From Balneolales bacterium (GTDB taxonomy: Bacteria; Bacteroidota; Rhodothermia; Balneolales; Natronogracilivirgulaceae), in NCBI GenBank assembly GCA_007131625.1, contig SLQC01000047.1:1-6646 (forward strand): a DNA stretch of 6,646 bases, in the 5' to 3' direction. The stretch's first letter is position 1, and each line of letters starts with the position of its first letter. Under the pieces are notes generated by a model. The model was not told the DNA's origin and did no database searches. It saw nothing but the letters and a program-made list of their open reading frames with translations. The translations under genes were made by a program, and so were the position numbers. Below, piece by piece: positions 1 to 6,460 of this stretch.

Positions 1-458
1 TACTGCCACAGGCTGACATCAAACCAGACATGCGGATCATAGGTGCCGCTAAAGTCACTGGTTTCTATAAGTTTGTCACGTGGAACAGATGCAGTAACGG
101 CATGAGACTGATCTCCCAGTCGATCCAGAATTTCTGATAACCGTCCCTCCAGATACATTCCGTTGTACAGGACCAGGTCAGAGCGCTCCATATTGCGAAA
201 ATCGCCGGGGGTGGCCCGGTAGACATGGGGATCGACACCGGGACCCATCAGACTGATCACGCGTACATCTTCGCCTCCAACCTGTTCAACTACATCCCGG
301 ATCAGATTTGTTGTGGTTACGATAAAAGGACGGTCATCGTTGGAAAATTCCGCATCTTCACAGGCAACGCCAGTCAGTAACAACAACAGAATTCCACCGG
401 CATACAACAGACGGCTGAGAGGGGATGGGGAAAGATTTTTTTTGATACTGTAATTCAT
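1..458 (-). CDS. Metal ABC transporter substrate-binding lipoprotein, TroA/MntA/ZnuA family (N-terminal 152 residues; cut by window edge)
   Basis: This is probably the solute-binding component of a Mn2+/Zn2+ ABC importer, which captures metal in the periplasm and delivers it to a membrane permease. Seen: a basic N-terminus, a hydrophobic stretch (about residues 17-32) ending in GVAC, a plausible lipobox with Cys33, then the family pattern GPGVDPHVY (His78), LVLYNGMYLEG (95-105) and YDPHVWFD (His143). The two histidines in DPHVY and DPHVWFD match the first two metal ligands of cluster A-I binding proteins. The remaining ligands lie past the left edge, so Mn cannot be told from Zn here; no His-rich loop of the ZnuA type is seen in the visible part. 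The ATG shares its A with the regulator's TAA stop (TAATG), so translation is probably coupled and the pair is one operon. The ATPase and permease are expected beyond position 1 but are not seen. Confidence 0.93.
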   Translation of the reverse strand, partial: MNYSIKKNLSPSPLSRLLYAGGILLLLLTGVACEDAEFSNDDRPFIVTTTNLIRDVVEQVGGEDVRVISLMGPGVDPHVYRATPGDFRNMERSDLVLYNGMYLEGRLSEILDRLGDQSHAVTASVPRDKLIETSDFSGTYDPHVWFDVSLWQ

Positions 459-1111
459 TATACCCAAATCAATTTGGCGATGGAATAGGGAATGAGGTAC
501 TGGTTGTTGCCGACTTTGAGTCGGATTCCGGTTTTGTCACTTCCCACCATTAATATATTTGCGTCAATGGTGAGTTCCAGTCGAGAAAGCATGTTTAAGA
601 TATCCTTGTCCTGGGTGAGCACCCGTTGGATGACCGCTTCTTGCCCGGCATGCAACCGGTCAACAGAGACCAAGTCGGGCATTTCCGGAATCTCTAGGTC
701 GACCGAAGGAATCGGATCGCCGTGTGGATCCCGGGTGGGGTTTCCCATCAGCTTGGATATTGCTGCCTCGAATTTTTCACTGATCACATGCTCCAGCCGC
801 TCGGCTTCATCGTGGATCTCGTCCCACGTATAATTAAGATGATCCACCAGATAAAGTTCGAGCAACCGATGATGACGCAGTACTTCCAGAGCGATTTTTT
901 CACCTAACTCGGTGAGCACAACACCCTTGTATGGCCTGTGATAGATCAGCTCCATACTGCTCAGTTTTTTGATCATACCGGTGACTGATGCCGGACGAAC
1001 CTTCAGGCTTTCAGATAAATCCTGCGTTGTTACTGTTTCGTTGACTTCCCTTAGCTTGAATATGTGCTTGAGATAGTCTTCCTGAGATTCGCTAAGTTGC
1101 GGTTTATCCAT
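458..1111 (-). CDS. mntR: DtxR/MntR-family metal-dependent transcriptional repressor
   Basis: A metalloregulator that should bind DNA when loaded with divalent metal. Numbering is from an upstream in-frame ATG at 1162 (234 residues); the preferred start is Met18 at 1111, giving 217 residues. Seen: an N-terminal winged helix (about 22-90, with SVTGMIKKLSSMELI as recognition region), a dimerisation/metal region (RHHRLLE 96-102; HDEAERLEHVIS 117-128), the DtxR-like NPTRDPHGDPIP, then a FeoA/SH3-like C-terminal domain (about 160-234). Asp29 and Glu121 stand where DtxR has Met10 and Cys102; this is the Mn-selective arrangement of MntR, while the C-terminal domain is like long DtxR/IdeR forms. His98, Glu102, Glu124 and His125 are also present. 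Met18 is preferred because homologues begin just before LSxSxEDYL and the upstream 17 codons run through an out-of-phase 19-bp tandem repeat. Neither start has a clear Shine-Dalgarno. It probably represses itself, the binding protein and the divergent receptor. Mn specificity is inferred. Confidence 0.93.
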   Translation of the reverse strand: MDKPQLSESQEDYLKHIFKLREVNETVTTQDLSESLKVRPASVTGMIKKLSSMELIYHRPYKGVVLTELGEKIALEVLRHHRLLELYLVDHLNYTWDEIHDEAERLEHVISEKFEAAISKLMGNPTRDPHGDPIPSVDLEIPEMPDLVSVDRLHAGQEAVIQRVLTQDKDILNMLSRLELTIDANILMVGSDKTGIRLKVGNNQYLIPYSIAKLIWV

Positions 1112-1125
1112 GATTTTGAGTTTAT

Positions 1126-1163
1126 TTGGACCATTTGAACCATTATGAGCCATTCGAACCATT
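1126..1163. repeat. Two tandem 19-bp imperfect repeats in the regulator leader
   Basis: Positions 1126-1144 and 1145-1163 are adjacent copies of a 19-bp unit. Read on the minus strand, they are AATGGTTCaAATGGtcCAa and AATGGTTCgAATGGctCAt, matching at 15 of 19 positions. The 19-bp period is not a multiple of three, which speaks against the stretch being coding and favours the downstream Met at 1111 as regulator start. The repeats lie in the likely 5' untranslated leader. A role, such as a second protein site or RNA structure, is unknown. Confidence 0.6.
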
Positions 1164-1179
1164 TAAACTATTTTGCAAA

Positions 1180-1200
1180 TTAGTCACAACTAAATATAAA
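1180..1200 (-). promoter_or_regulatory. Candidate MntR operator and -10 region for the regulator/binding-protein operon
   Basis: On the minus strand the element reads TTTATATTTAG then TTGTGACTAA. It contains an inverted repeat TTAGT-N4-ACTAA (1180-1193), the size and AT-rich form expected for a DtxR-family operator. The hexamer TATATT (1198 down to 1193) abuts it and matches the sigma70 -10 consensus at five of six positions; no good -35 was found at the proper distance. The element matches the one at 1280-1300 at 19 of 21 positions, in opposite orientation. Repressor here would cover the -10/start region and close the loop of autoregulation. Site and promoter are inferred from sequence only. 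Confidence 0.65.
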
Positions 1201-1258
1201 AACAATTCATTCAGAATATTTAATGCATAAAATGCTATAAAAGAGTAATAAATGCAAC

Positions 1259-1287
1259 TTGACACAACCAGTTCCAGGCTTTAAATT
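1259..1287 (+). promoter_or_regulatory. Sigma70-like promoter for the TonB-dependent receptor
   Basis: A perfect -35 hexamer TTGACA (1259-1264) is followed, after exactly 17 bp, by TAAATT (1282-1287), four of six matches to TATAAT. Transcription should start near 1293-1295, leaving a leader of about 70 nt before the ATG at 1365. The -10 overlaps the first arm of the operator-like repeat at 1286-1301, so bound repressor would block polymerase directly. Confidence 0.6.
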
Positions 1288-1301
1288 TAGTTGAGACTAA
1301 A
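1280..1301 (+). promoter_or_regulatory. Candidate MntR operator over the receptor promoter
   Basis: A perfect inverted repeat TTTAGT (1286-1291), 4-bp spacer TGAG, ACTAAA (1296-1301). Together with the preceding TTTAAA it forms a 21-bp element (1280-1300) that is nearly the same as the minus-strand element at 1180-1200, with two A/T differences. Two copies in the same position relative to two divergent -10 hexamers, next to a DtxR-family gene, is strong circumstantial evidence for a shared operator. The half-site GAGACTAAA (1293-1301) recurs exactly at 1325-1333. Confidence 0.7.
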
Positions 1302-1364
1302 AATAAATTTATTAAAAATACGGGGAGACTAAATAGGTTCCCTGATAAAACGGGTTGTAAGAAA

Positions 1365-3620
1365 ATGGATAAAAGCGTAAGGAACCGATGGATAAGGGCC
1401 GGAATCTGTGCTTCCCTGATCGTTATTATGTTTTTTGATGTTGCGGTTGGAATAAACAGGGGGCAGTTTGATCTGGAAGGATATGTGCTTGATTTTGACG
1501 GTAATCCACTTCACGGTGCCACAATTTTTCTTAAGGAGACTGCACAGGGCTCTGTAGCTGGTCCCGATGGCCATTTTGTGATTTCCGGCATTTCAGACGG
1601 CGAATGGAATCTGATTGTACGATATGTTGGGTTTCAAACAAAGACGGTGCCGGTGGTGATTGATAATGGTACTGCCGATATGATCCGGATTGTGTTGCAA
1701 CCGGAAACTTACAGTACTGATGAGCTGATTATAACAGCATCTCTTTTCGAGCGACTTTCGCGCTACCAGTCGGCAAAGTCATACAGTTCTGCCGACATAC
1801 AATTGAGAAACACGAGTTCCATGGGAACGCTGCTGGACGGTGAAGCAGGGGTGGCAATGCGTTCTCTCGGACCTGCTCCGGCCCGGCCGGTGATCCGGGG
1901 AATGGACGGAGAACGAATTCAAATTCTTCAGAACGGCATGAAAATGGGTGATATCTCCGCAACCGCGCATGATCACGCTGTCATACTGGATCCTCAATCC
2001 ATAGAACGTCTTGATATCGTCCGGGGACCCGCCAGTCTGATTTACGGATCGAGTGCCATGGGCGGCATTGTAAATGCACATACCGCTGATATACCGTCAA
2101 ACTGGACCTCGGGCAGCGGCGGATATATCGGTGGCGAAGGCCAGACCGGCACGACATCTCTCTCAGGTTCGGGGCGCTGGACATACGGCACCGGTTCCAG
2201 GGCTCTGACATTACGCAGCAGCCTGCGCAATACCGGTAACATGCAGACTCCCATTGGTGAAATCCAGGGAACGGACCTGCAGGCAGCGCACTTGGCGTCA
2301 GGTTATGCTTACCGGTCAGACGGATGGTATGCAGGGGCATCTGCGCAGTACTCGGATCAGCAGTACGGAATCCCTGAAGCACCCTTTGATCCCGACGAAG
2401 AAGTGGTACTGAAAATGCAGCGCGGGGCATTGCAGGGCATTGTTCACCGAAGACTGAATCATGTGTTCTGGGATGGTCTGGAAATACGGACGGTGCTGAA
2501 TTACTATTCCCATGAGGAATTGGAACGCGAAAAGGACGAAGACGGGAGGGGTACAGAAGATCTGGAGTTGTCAGTAGACCAGTCATATGCGCAGACTGAT
2601 CTGCTATTTCAACACGGGTCGAGAGGGGTTATCGATAATGGCACGGTCGGATTTTCCCTCGAGCATTTTGATATAGCGGTTGGTGGGGAGGAGGCGCTGA
2701 CGCCCGACGCAGAAGGAGTGACCCTGGCTGGCTATTTGGTTGAGGAGATACAGATGCCCCGCAAATGGCTGCTGCAGAGCGGAATCCGGCTGGAGTGGAA
2801 CCGTACGGTGTCCCGTGCAAATAAAGACTTTCCCGACGCAGAAGAAACCCGATCCCGGAGAATATGGGCCGGGGCCGTCGGGGTGAACGGTCCGTTGACG
2901 GAAAATATCCGGTTGGGATTCCAGGGATCCCGGTCACATCGAATACCCTCTGTAGAAGAACTTTTTTCTGATGCCGCGCATATCGGGGCAGGAGCGTATG
3001 AAATCGGGGATCCAACTCTCAAAAACGAGATCGGCTACGGAGTTGATCTTTTCATGGATTACCATTTTGACACCTGGCAAGCACATCTTGCATTGTATAC
3101 CAACAGAATATCCAATTATATCACGATGGTACCCACAGGAGCAACAGATCCGGGCAGAGGGTTGCCGGTTATGGAGTATCACGGTGCGGAAGCGGTACTC
3201 TACGGAGGTGAACTGACGGCACAACAGCAATTTACCGAAAAATGGAGTATCGCAACCCAGGCCGATTACGTTTATGGCGATGAGCTTGGTGATGAAAGTC
3301 GTCAGCCACTGCCGTTTATGCCTCCCTTTCGGGTGGGTGGTTCTATCAGCTATGATAACGGAACCGGCTGGGCACGGACCGGGTTGCGGCATGCTCTGGC
3401 ACAACGACGAACGGCTTCAGCGGAAATGTCCACTGACGGATATACCCTGACACAGATCGCGGGTGGTGTCCGGCTGGGTAATCAAAAACTTCATCATGTA
3501 ACACTTACCATTGAAAATCTGTTTGACGTGACCTGGCGAGATCATCTTTCCCGCATTGAACAGCGGGATATCCCCATGATTGGGAGAAATTACAGGCTGT
3601 CGTATCGTCTTTATTATTGA
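1365..3620 (+). CDS. TonB-dependent outer-membrane receptor with carboxypeptidase-regulatory-like N-domain, probable Mn/Zn (ZnuD-like) importer
   Basis: A 751-residue outer-membrane transporter using TonB/proton-motive energy. Seen in order: signal peptide (about 1-29, hydrophobic core 12-28); a CarboxypepD_reg-like beta domain (about 34-115); a TonB-box-like DELIITAS (119-126); a plug (about 130-242) with RPVIRGMDGERIQIL and IVRGPASLIYGSSAMGGIVN; and a beta-barrel to the C-terminal Tyr. The plug carries AHDHA (201-205), and a later region has HRIPSVEELF, His539 and EIGDPTL, which resemble ZnuD-type metal receptors. The C-terminal ENLFDVTWRDHLSR and PMIGRNYRLSY are typical of the superfamily. 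Length is ordinary for the family with this N-terminal extension. The gene is divergent from a DtxR/MntR regulator, with an operator-like repeat on its promoter, which supports a metal ligand over a siderophore or sugar. The ATG follows only a weak purine-rich TAAGAAA. Receptor identity is secure; the substrate (Mn or Zn) is inferred. Confidence 0.93.
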   Translation: MDKSVRNRWIRAGICASLIVIMFFDVAVGINRGQFDLEGYVLDFDGNPLHGATIFLKETAQGSVAGPDGHFVISGISDGEWNLIVRYVGFQTKTVPVVIDNGTADMIRIVLQPETYSTDELIITASLFERLSRYQSAKSYSSADIQLRNTSSMGTLLDGEAGVAMRSLGPAPARPVIRGMDGERIQILQNGMKMGDISATAHDHAVILDPQSIERLDIVRGPASLIYGSSAMGGIVNAHTADIPSNWTSGSGGYIGGEGQTGTTSLSGSGRWTYGTGSRALTLRSSLRNTGNMQTPIGEIQGTDLQAAHLASGYAYRSDGWYAGASAQYSDQQYGIPEAPFDPDEEVVLKMQRGALQGIVHRRLNHVFWDGLEIRTVLNYYSHEELEREKDEDGRGTEDLELSVDQSYAQTDLLFQHGSRGVIDNGTVGFSLEHFDIAVGGEEALTPDAEGVTLAGYLVEEIQMPRKWLLQSGIRLEWNRTVSRANKDFPDAEETRSRRIWAGAVGVNGPLTENIRLGFQGSRSHRIPSVEELFSDAAHIGAGAYEIGDPTLKNEIGYGVDLFMDYHFDTWQAHLALYTNRISNYITMVPTGATDPGRGLPVMEYHGAEAVLYGGELTAQQQFTEKWSIATQADYVYGDELGDESRQPLPFMPPFRVGGSISYDNGTGWARTGLRHALAQRRTASAEMSTDGYTLTQIAGGVRLGNQKLHHVTLTIENLFDVTWRDHLSRIEQRDIPMIGRNYRLSYRLYY

Positions 3621-3840
3621 TGTATCGGCCAACATATAATAGATGTGGGTATAAGCAACAGCAGGGCAGAAATAACCCACACATTGAATGCCCGCGTTAG
3701 CAGGTCTTGATGATGTGAGTTCCTGGGTATGCTGGACACATGGTGACATGACGGTATCTCAACCTGATCCTCCAAATCTGCTTGATATAAGTGAATCTAC
3801 TGATATATTTACACTCATGCAGTATTAAAACATGCAATTA
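3621..3840. other. Convergent intergenic spacer without recognised gene or terminator
   Basis: This 220-bp stretch separates the ends of the receptor gene and the opposing lipoprotein gene. A 7-bp inverted repeat TGTGGGT (3644-3650)/ACCCACA (3675-3681) with a 24-nt loop is present, but no T-run follows on either strand, so it is not a convincing intrinsic terminator. A 46-codon plus-strand ORF (3688-3828) begins straight after a stop, has no ribosome binding site and matches no family I recognise. Confidence 0.5.
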
Positions 3841-4488
3841 TCACAATAAGTGTTGTACTTCATTTTCCCGAAACCTCATGTAAATCACAAAATAATCCCC
3901 CACTTTGACAGGTTTCGAAAATTCGTCATGTCTCAGTTTGCCAACTACTCGCCTTACATGTTCCGGATAATTCGCCAGGTCTGTTGACCGCAGAATATAT
4001 GCGGAATCCACTGAGGGGACTTCCTGGAGGCGGCTCGCGAGCTCAAAAAAATCTGTTCCCTCTTTCAGTTCAGCATATAATGAATCTGCTTCTTCCATGC
4101 AGGTAGCCCACAGTTCACCGATGGCGTAAATGGCCGGATCATATAAAGGCTTTATATCAAGTACTATGCGGTATATCACACCTTCCGGAGGACTGTTCGG
4201 AGGCAACCTGGAAAAACGCCACTTTTTAATTGAATCAATTGTGGCTGCGTCCCATTCGGAACGCCCGCTCGGATTCATGATTACCACTTCATCAACACTG
4301 CCGTCAGCCATGATTCGAATCAAAACCTTCGGTTTCGCCCTCTGTGTATAATTTGTTGAAGTCAGATCCGGAAGCATGGTCATTTCGACAATTTCTATTT
4401 TCTCATCACTTGCTGCGTCACGGCCAGGGACGCAAGCGATGAGAAAATATGCAATCATTACGGAGAATACTACACGATATATCGACAT
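3841..4488 (-). CDS. Lipoprotein with TonB C-terminal-like domain fused to a degenerate parvulin-like (PPIC) domain
   Basis: A 215-residue predicted lipoprotein of unknown role. Seen: signal sequence with lipobox LIAC (Cys19) followed by Val, which does not resemble an inner-membrane retention signal; a TonB_C-like fold (about 48-115) with KVLIRIMADGSVDEVVIMNPSG, then AAT-DSIKKWRF (Trp90, Arg91, Phe92) and a final strand YRIVLDIKP; and a C-terminal region (about 129-207) with EEADSLYAELKEGTDFFELA, then LRHDEFSKPVKVGDYFVIYM, which follows the parvulin rotamase pattern. The histidines usual in parvulin active sites (the HILV strand and the GYHII strand) appear replaced by Glu and Phe, so isomerase activity is doubtful and a binding role more likely. 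Unlike classical TonB there is no transmembrane helix or proline-rich linker, so coupling to ExbB/ExbD is unlikely. It is the last visible gene of the minus-strand operon, 38 bp after the TPR gene. The domain calls are by pattern and need profile searches. Confidence 0.75.
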   Translation of the reverse strand: MSIYRVVFSVMIAYFLIACVPGRDAASDEKIEIVEMTMLPDLTSTNYTQRAKPKVLIRIMADGSVDEVVIMNPSGRSEWDAATIDSIKKWRFSRLPPNSPPEGVIYRIVLDIKPLYDPAIYAIGELWATCMEEADSLYAELKEGTDFFELASRLQEVPSVDSAYILRSTDLANYPEHVRRVVGKLRHDEFSKPVKVGDYFVIYMRFRENEVQHLL

Positions 4489-4500
4489 AGAACCTCCTTT
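4489..4500 (-). promoter_or_regulatory. Strong ribosome binding site for the TonB_C-parvulin lipoprotein gene
   Basis: The minus strand reads AAAGGAGGTT-CT-ATG. It contains a full AAGGAGGT, the only such site seen in the window, with GGAGG four bases from the ATG, which is rather short. It fixes the start at 4488 and shows that this gene, not overlapped by its upstream neighbour, has its own translation initiation. Confidence 0.8.
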
Positions 4501-4526
4501 TTATTAGGGTTACAGCTTCTGATTAT

Positions 4527-5144
4527 CTACCTGATCAAATCAAGGCCCTTTAATGCTGATTCATCATCCGGATTTGCAAGTAGAACTTTTTGGAACAACA
4601 CTATGGCCTCCCGGTTTCGTTGAAGCATCAGTTTGTTCCAGGCATAAAGTAAAAGCGAATCGTAATCGAAAGGATAGAGATTTACCACTTTTTCGATGTA
4701 CGGATTTGCCCGTTCATACTGCCCTCTGTTGTAGTAAATCAAACCCATCCGGTAATTTATCAAACTGTTTTGGGGGTCGATTTTCAGGATGCTTTCATAC
4801 AATGAAATGATATCATCCCACATTGCCAGGGCGGACCAGGGTAAGGCTAGACCCAGCTTGGACTCTATGGCATAAGGCTTTAACTCAATAGCACGTTTAT
4901 AATAGACAATCGATTCGTTCATTGTCCCTTTTTGATAGTTCAACCACCCGAGACGCAAGTTTAATTCATAGGAGGAGGGTTCGTACACATTTCTGAGAAG
5001 TTCAATTGCTTGTTCGATATTACCACTATTTTCCGACTCATAGCTTGCTTTAAATGCCGCTGAAAGATTATCAAAGGCAAAAACAGGTGTTGCTCCTAGT
5101 AATAGTATTGCTGTTATTAATAAACGGATTGTTACCTTTTCCAT
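4527..5144 (-). CDS. Secreted tetratricopeptide-repeat protein
   Basis: A 205-residue protein, probably periplasmic, built almost wholly of TPR helices that would act as a protein-protein scaffold. Seen: signal peptide (about 1-23, TPVFA then Phe24) without a lipobox; a first, weaker TPR-like pair (24-56); then clear units at 58-90 (LGWLNYQKGTMNESIVYYKRA..LKP), about 91-124 (ending KIDP), 126-158 (MGLIYYNRGQYERANPYIEKV) and 160-192 (ending LLANP). Its ATG lies inside the end of the barrel gene (13-bp overlap, 5132-5144, in a different frame) and has no Shine-Dalgarno, so translation probably depends on ribosomes finishing the upstream gene. That points to matched amounts of the barrel and this TPR protein and to a shared complex. 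The specific function is not recognised. Confidence 0.88.
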   Translation of the reverse strand: MEKVTIRLLITAILLLGATPVFAFDNLSAAFKASYESENSGNIEQAIELLRNVYEPSSYELNLRLGWLNYQKGTMNESIVYYKRAIELKPYAIESKLGLALPWSALAMWDDIISLYESILKIDPQNSLINYRMGLIYYNRGQYERANPYIEKVVNLYPFDYDSLLLYAWNKLMLQRNREAIVLFQKVLLANPDDESALKGLDLIR

Positions 5145-6460
5145 ATTACTACTGCTGTTATTGAATTGGTGCTGTAGGGTATTGTTTCGGGTACTTGAAA
5201 ACCAGTCTGTGATGGTACAAAGCTGCTTTCTTTCTTATAATATACATAATTCAACCGGAGATGTATCCGGGGTGTAATAATCGTATGCAAACTCAGGCCA
5301 TATTTCTGCTTAATAACATCGGTATCATTAAAAATTACAGACCCGTCATATGTAATAACGTTCATGATCTCTCCAAATGATGCCTCTGCTTCTGCCCAGA
5401 TTCTGTCGGACAATTTCATTCCTATATTCTGATGAAATATGAGTTCGTCTCGCCAATTCTTATCAACCATCTTCTCTGTCTGCAGTGAGAGGGTGGAGGT
5501 TGTATAGAGATTCAAATTTCCAAATGGGAAAAGCGCAATCATCGCATCCTGCTGAAATTGAGTGGCATCATTCACATTTCCGATATTGGATGATAATCCT
5601 GCTGTGAGGTAGCGATATCGGCGATACAACGACACAAATCCAACGAAGTTCACATTGGTAACCGGCTCAGAAAATGCTCCCGGTCTGCCCGGAGCAGGAA
5701 TCGTACTGCTCATATAATTCAGCAAGTGGATGTAATGAAACCCGAATCGAATATCGAGGCCCGGTTTGATTAAAGCTGTTGTGCCCAAATAATATTGGTT
5801 CACATAGGTCTTGTCATCCTGGTTCAGCAAACTTGTGTTACCGATGTTATAATATTGAAAGTAATTTCTCTGAAGATGTGTATAGGAATGCTGAAGCCAG
5901 AAACGCGATCCCACGCGGTGCTCTAACCCGATATTCACAAGATGATATCCTGTTGTAATGGTCTGATACCCTTCCGCATCGGTTGATAAATCGAATTGTG
6001 CTGTTGTGGATGAAGTGGCTCCGGGATGATATGAGTATGCGATGTAGGCCTGTTTCAGGCTGTTATCTGCCAAATTCAGTTTATTTCTTAACCGGGTTGA
6101 AAAAGTATCATCCAGATATGCCGCCTCGTACTCTCTGCCTGAATAAACATAAGAGTAATAGAGATATTCCTTTAATACATCATCTTCAGCGCTCATTCGA
6201 CAGGCCGCCTGAAAATGCCGGATAGCCTGATGATAATTTCTCTTTTCATACCAGGCTACACCCAGGCGGTAGCGCAGATAATAAAAGTCCAGACCCTGCT
6301 TCAATGCCTCGTTACCTGTACTGATGAGCGTGTCCCAATCCTGATTGGCCCACAAAGCATAGGTGGCCGCATCAACGGAGCTGGTTGTGGGCCGGTCCTG
6401 CCCAAATCCGGTATGAGGTACCAGACACAGGACGATTATGATCAGAAGACTTAAACGCAT
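5132..6460 (-). CDS. Secreted TPR protein with C-terminal outer-membrane beta-barrel
   Basis: A 442-residue protein of unrecognised function. Seen: signal peptide (about 1-20, HTGFG then Gln21); an alpha-helical region (about 27-120) with TPR spacing, clearest at 58-91 (YYLRYRLGVAWYEKRNYHQAIRHF, split here from A86 on); then from about 135 alternating aromatic/polar strands, such as QAYIAYSYHP, FWLQHSYTHL, IRFGFHYIHLL and IHLRLNYVYYKK, running to the C-terminal AVVIWKR. The strand density and length (about 300 residues) would suit roughly 14-16 barrel strands, an estimate only. A short TPR region before a barrel recalls exopolysaccharide exporters (PgaA, BcsC, PelB) and YaiO-type proteins, but I see no family-specific motif and no polysaccharide synthase in view. 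The start overlaps the preceding gene by 10 bp (6451-6460) and the stop overlaps the next gene by 13 bp, so it is the centre of a coupled operon. Confidence 0.85.
   Translation of the reverse strand: MRLSLLIIIVLCLVPHTGFGQDRPTTSSVDAATYALWANQDWDTLISTGNEALKQGLDFYYLRYRLGVAWYEKRNYHQAIRHFQAACRMSAEDDVLKEYLYYSYVYSGREYEAAYLDDTFSTRLRNKLNLADNSLKQAYIAYSYHPGATSSTTAQFDLSTDAEGYQTITTGYHLVNIGLEHRVGSRFWLQHSYTHLQRNYFQYYNIGNTSLLNQDDKTYVNQYYLGTTALIKPGLDIRFGFHYIHLLNYMSSTIPAPGRPGAFSEPVTNVNFVGFVSLYRRYRYLTAGLSSNIGNVNDATQFQQDAMIALFPFGNLNLYTTSTLSLQTEKMVDKNWRDELIFHQNIGMKLSDRIWAEAEASFGEIMNVITYDGSVIFNDTDVIKQKYGLSLHTIITPRIHLRLNYVYYKKESSFVPSQTGFQVPETIPYSTNSITAVVIWKR

Noticed and set aside
1981..2586. 201-residue minus-strand ORF inside the receptor gene
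   Set aside because: It is fully antisense to conserved plug and barrel sequence, and its arginine/proline-rich composition without motifs is typical of a shadow frame.
3644..3681. Inverted repeat TGTGGGT/ACCCACA as a terminator of the receptor gene
   Set aside because: The stem is only 7 bp with a 24-nt loop, and there is no T-run after it on either strand.
3417..3749. 110-residue minus-strand ORF across the receptor's 3' end
   Set aside because: It lies mostly antisense to a well-supported receptor coding region, lacks a recognisable domain or ribosome binding site, and is best explained as a shadow frame.
3688..3828. 46-codon plus-strand ORF in the convergent spacer
   Set aside because: It starts straight after an in-frame stop, lacks a ribosome binding site, shows no signal peptide or family motif, and is of a length easily reached by chance.
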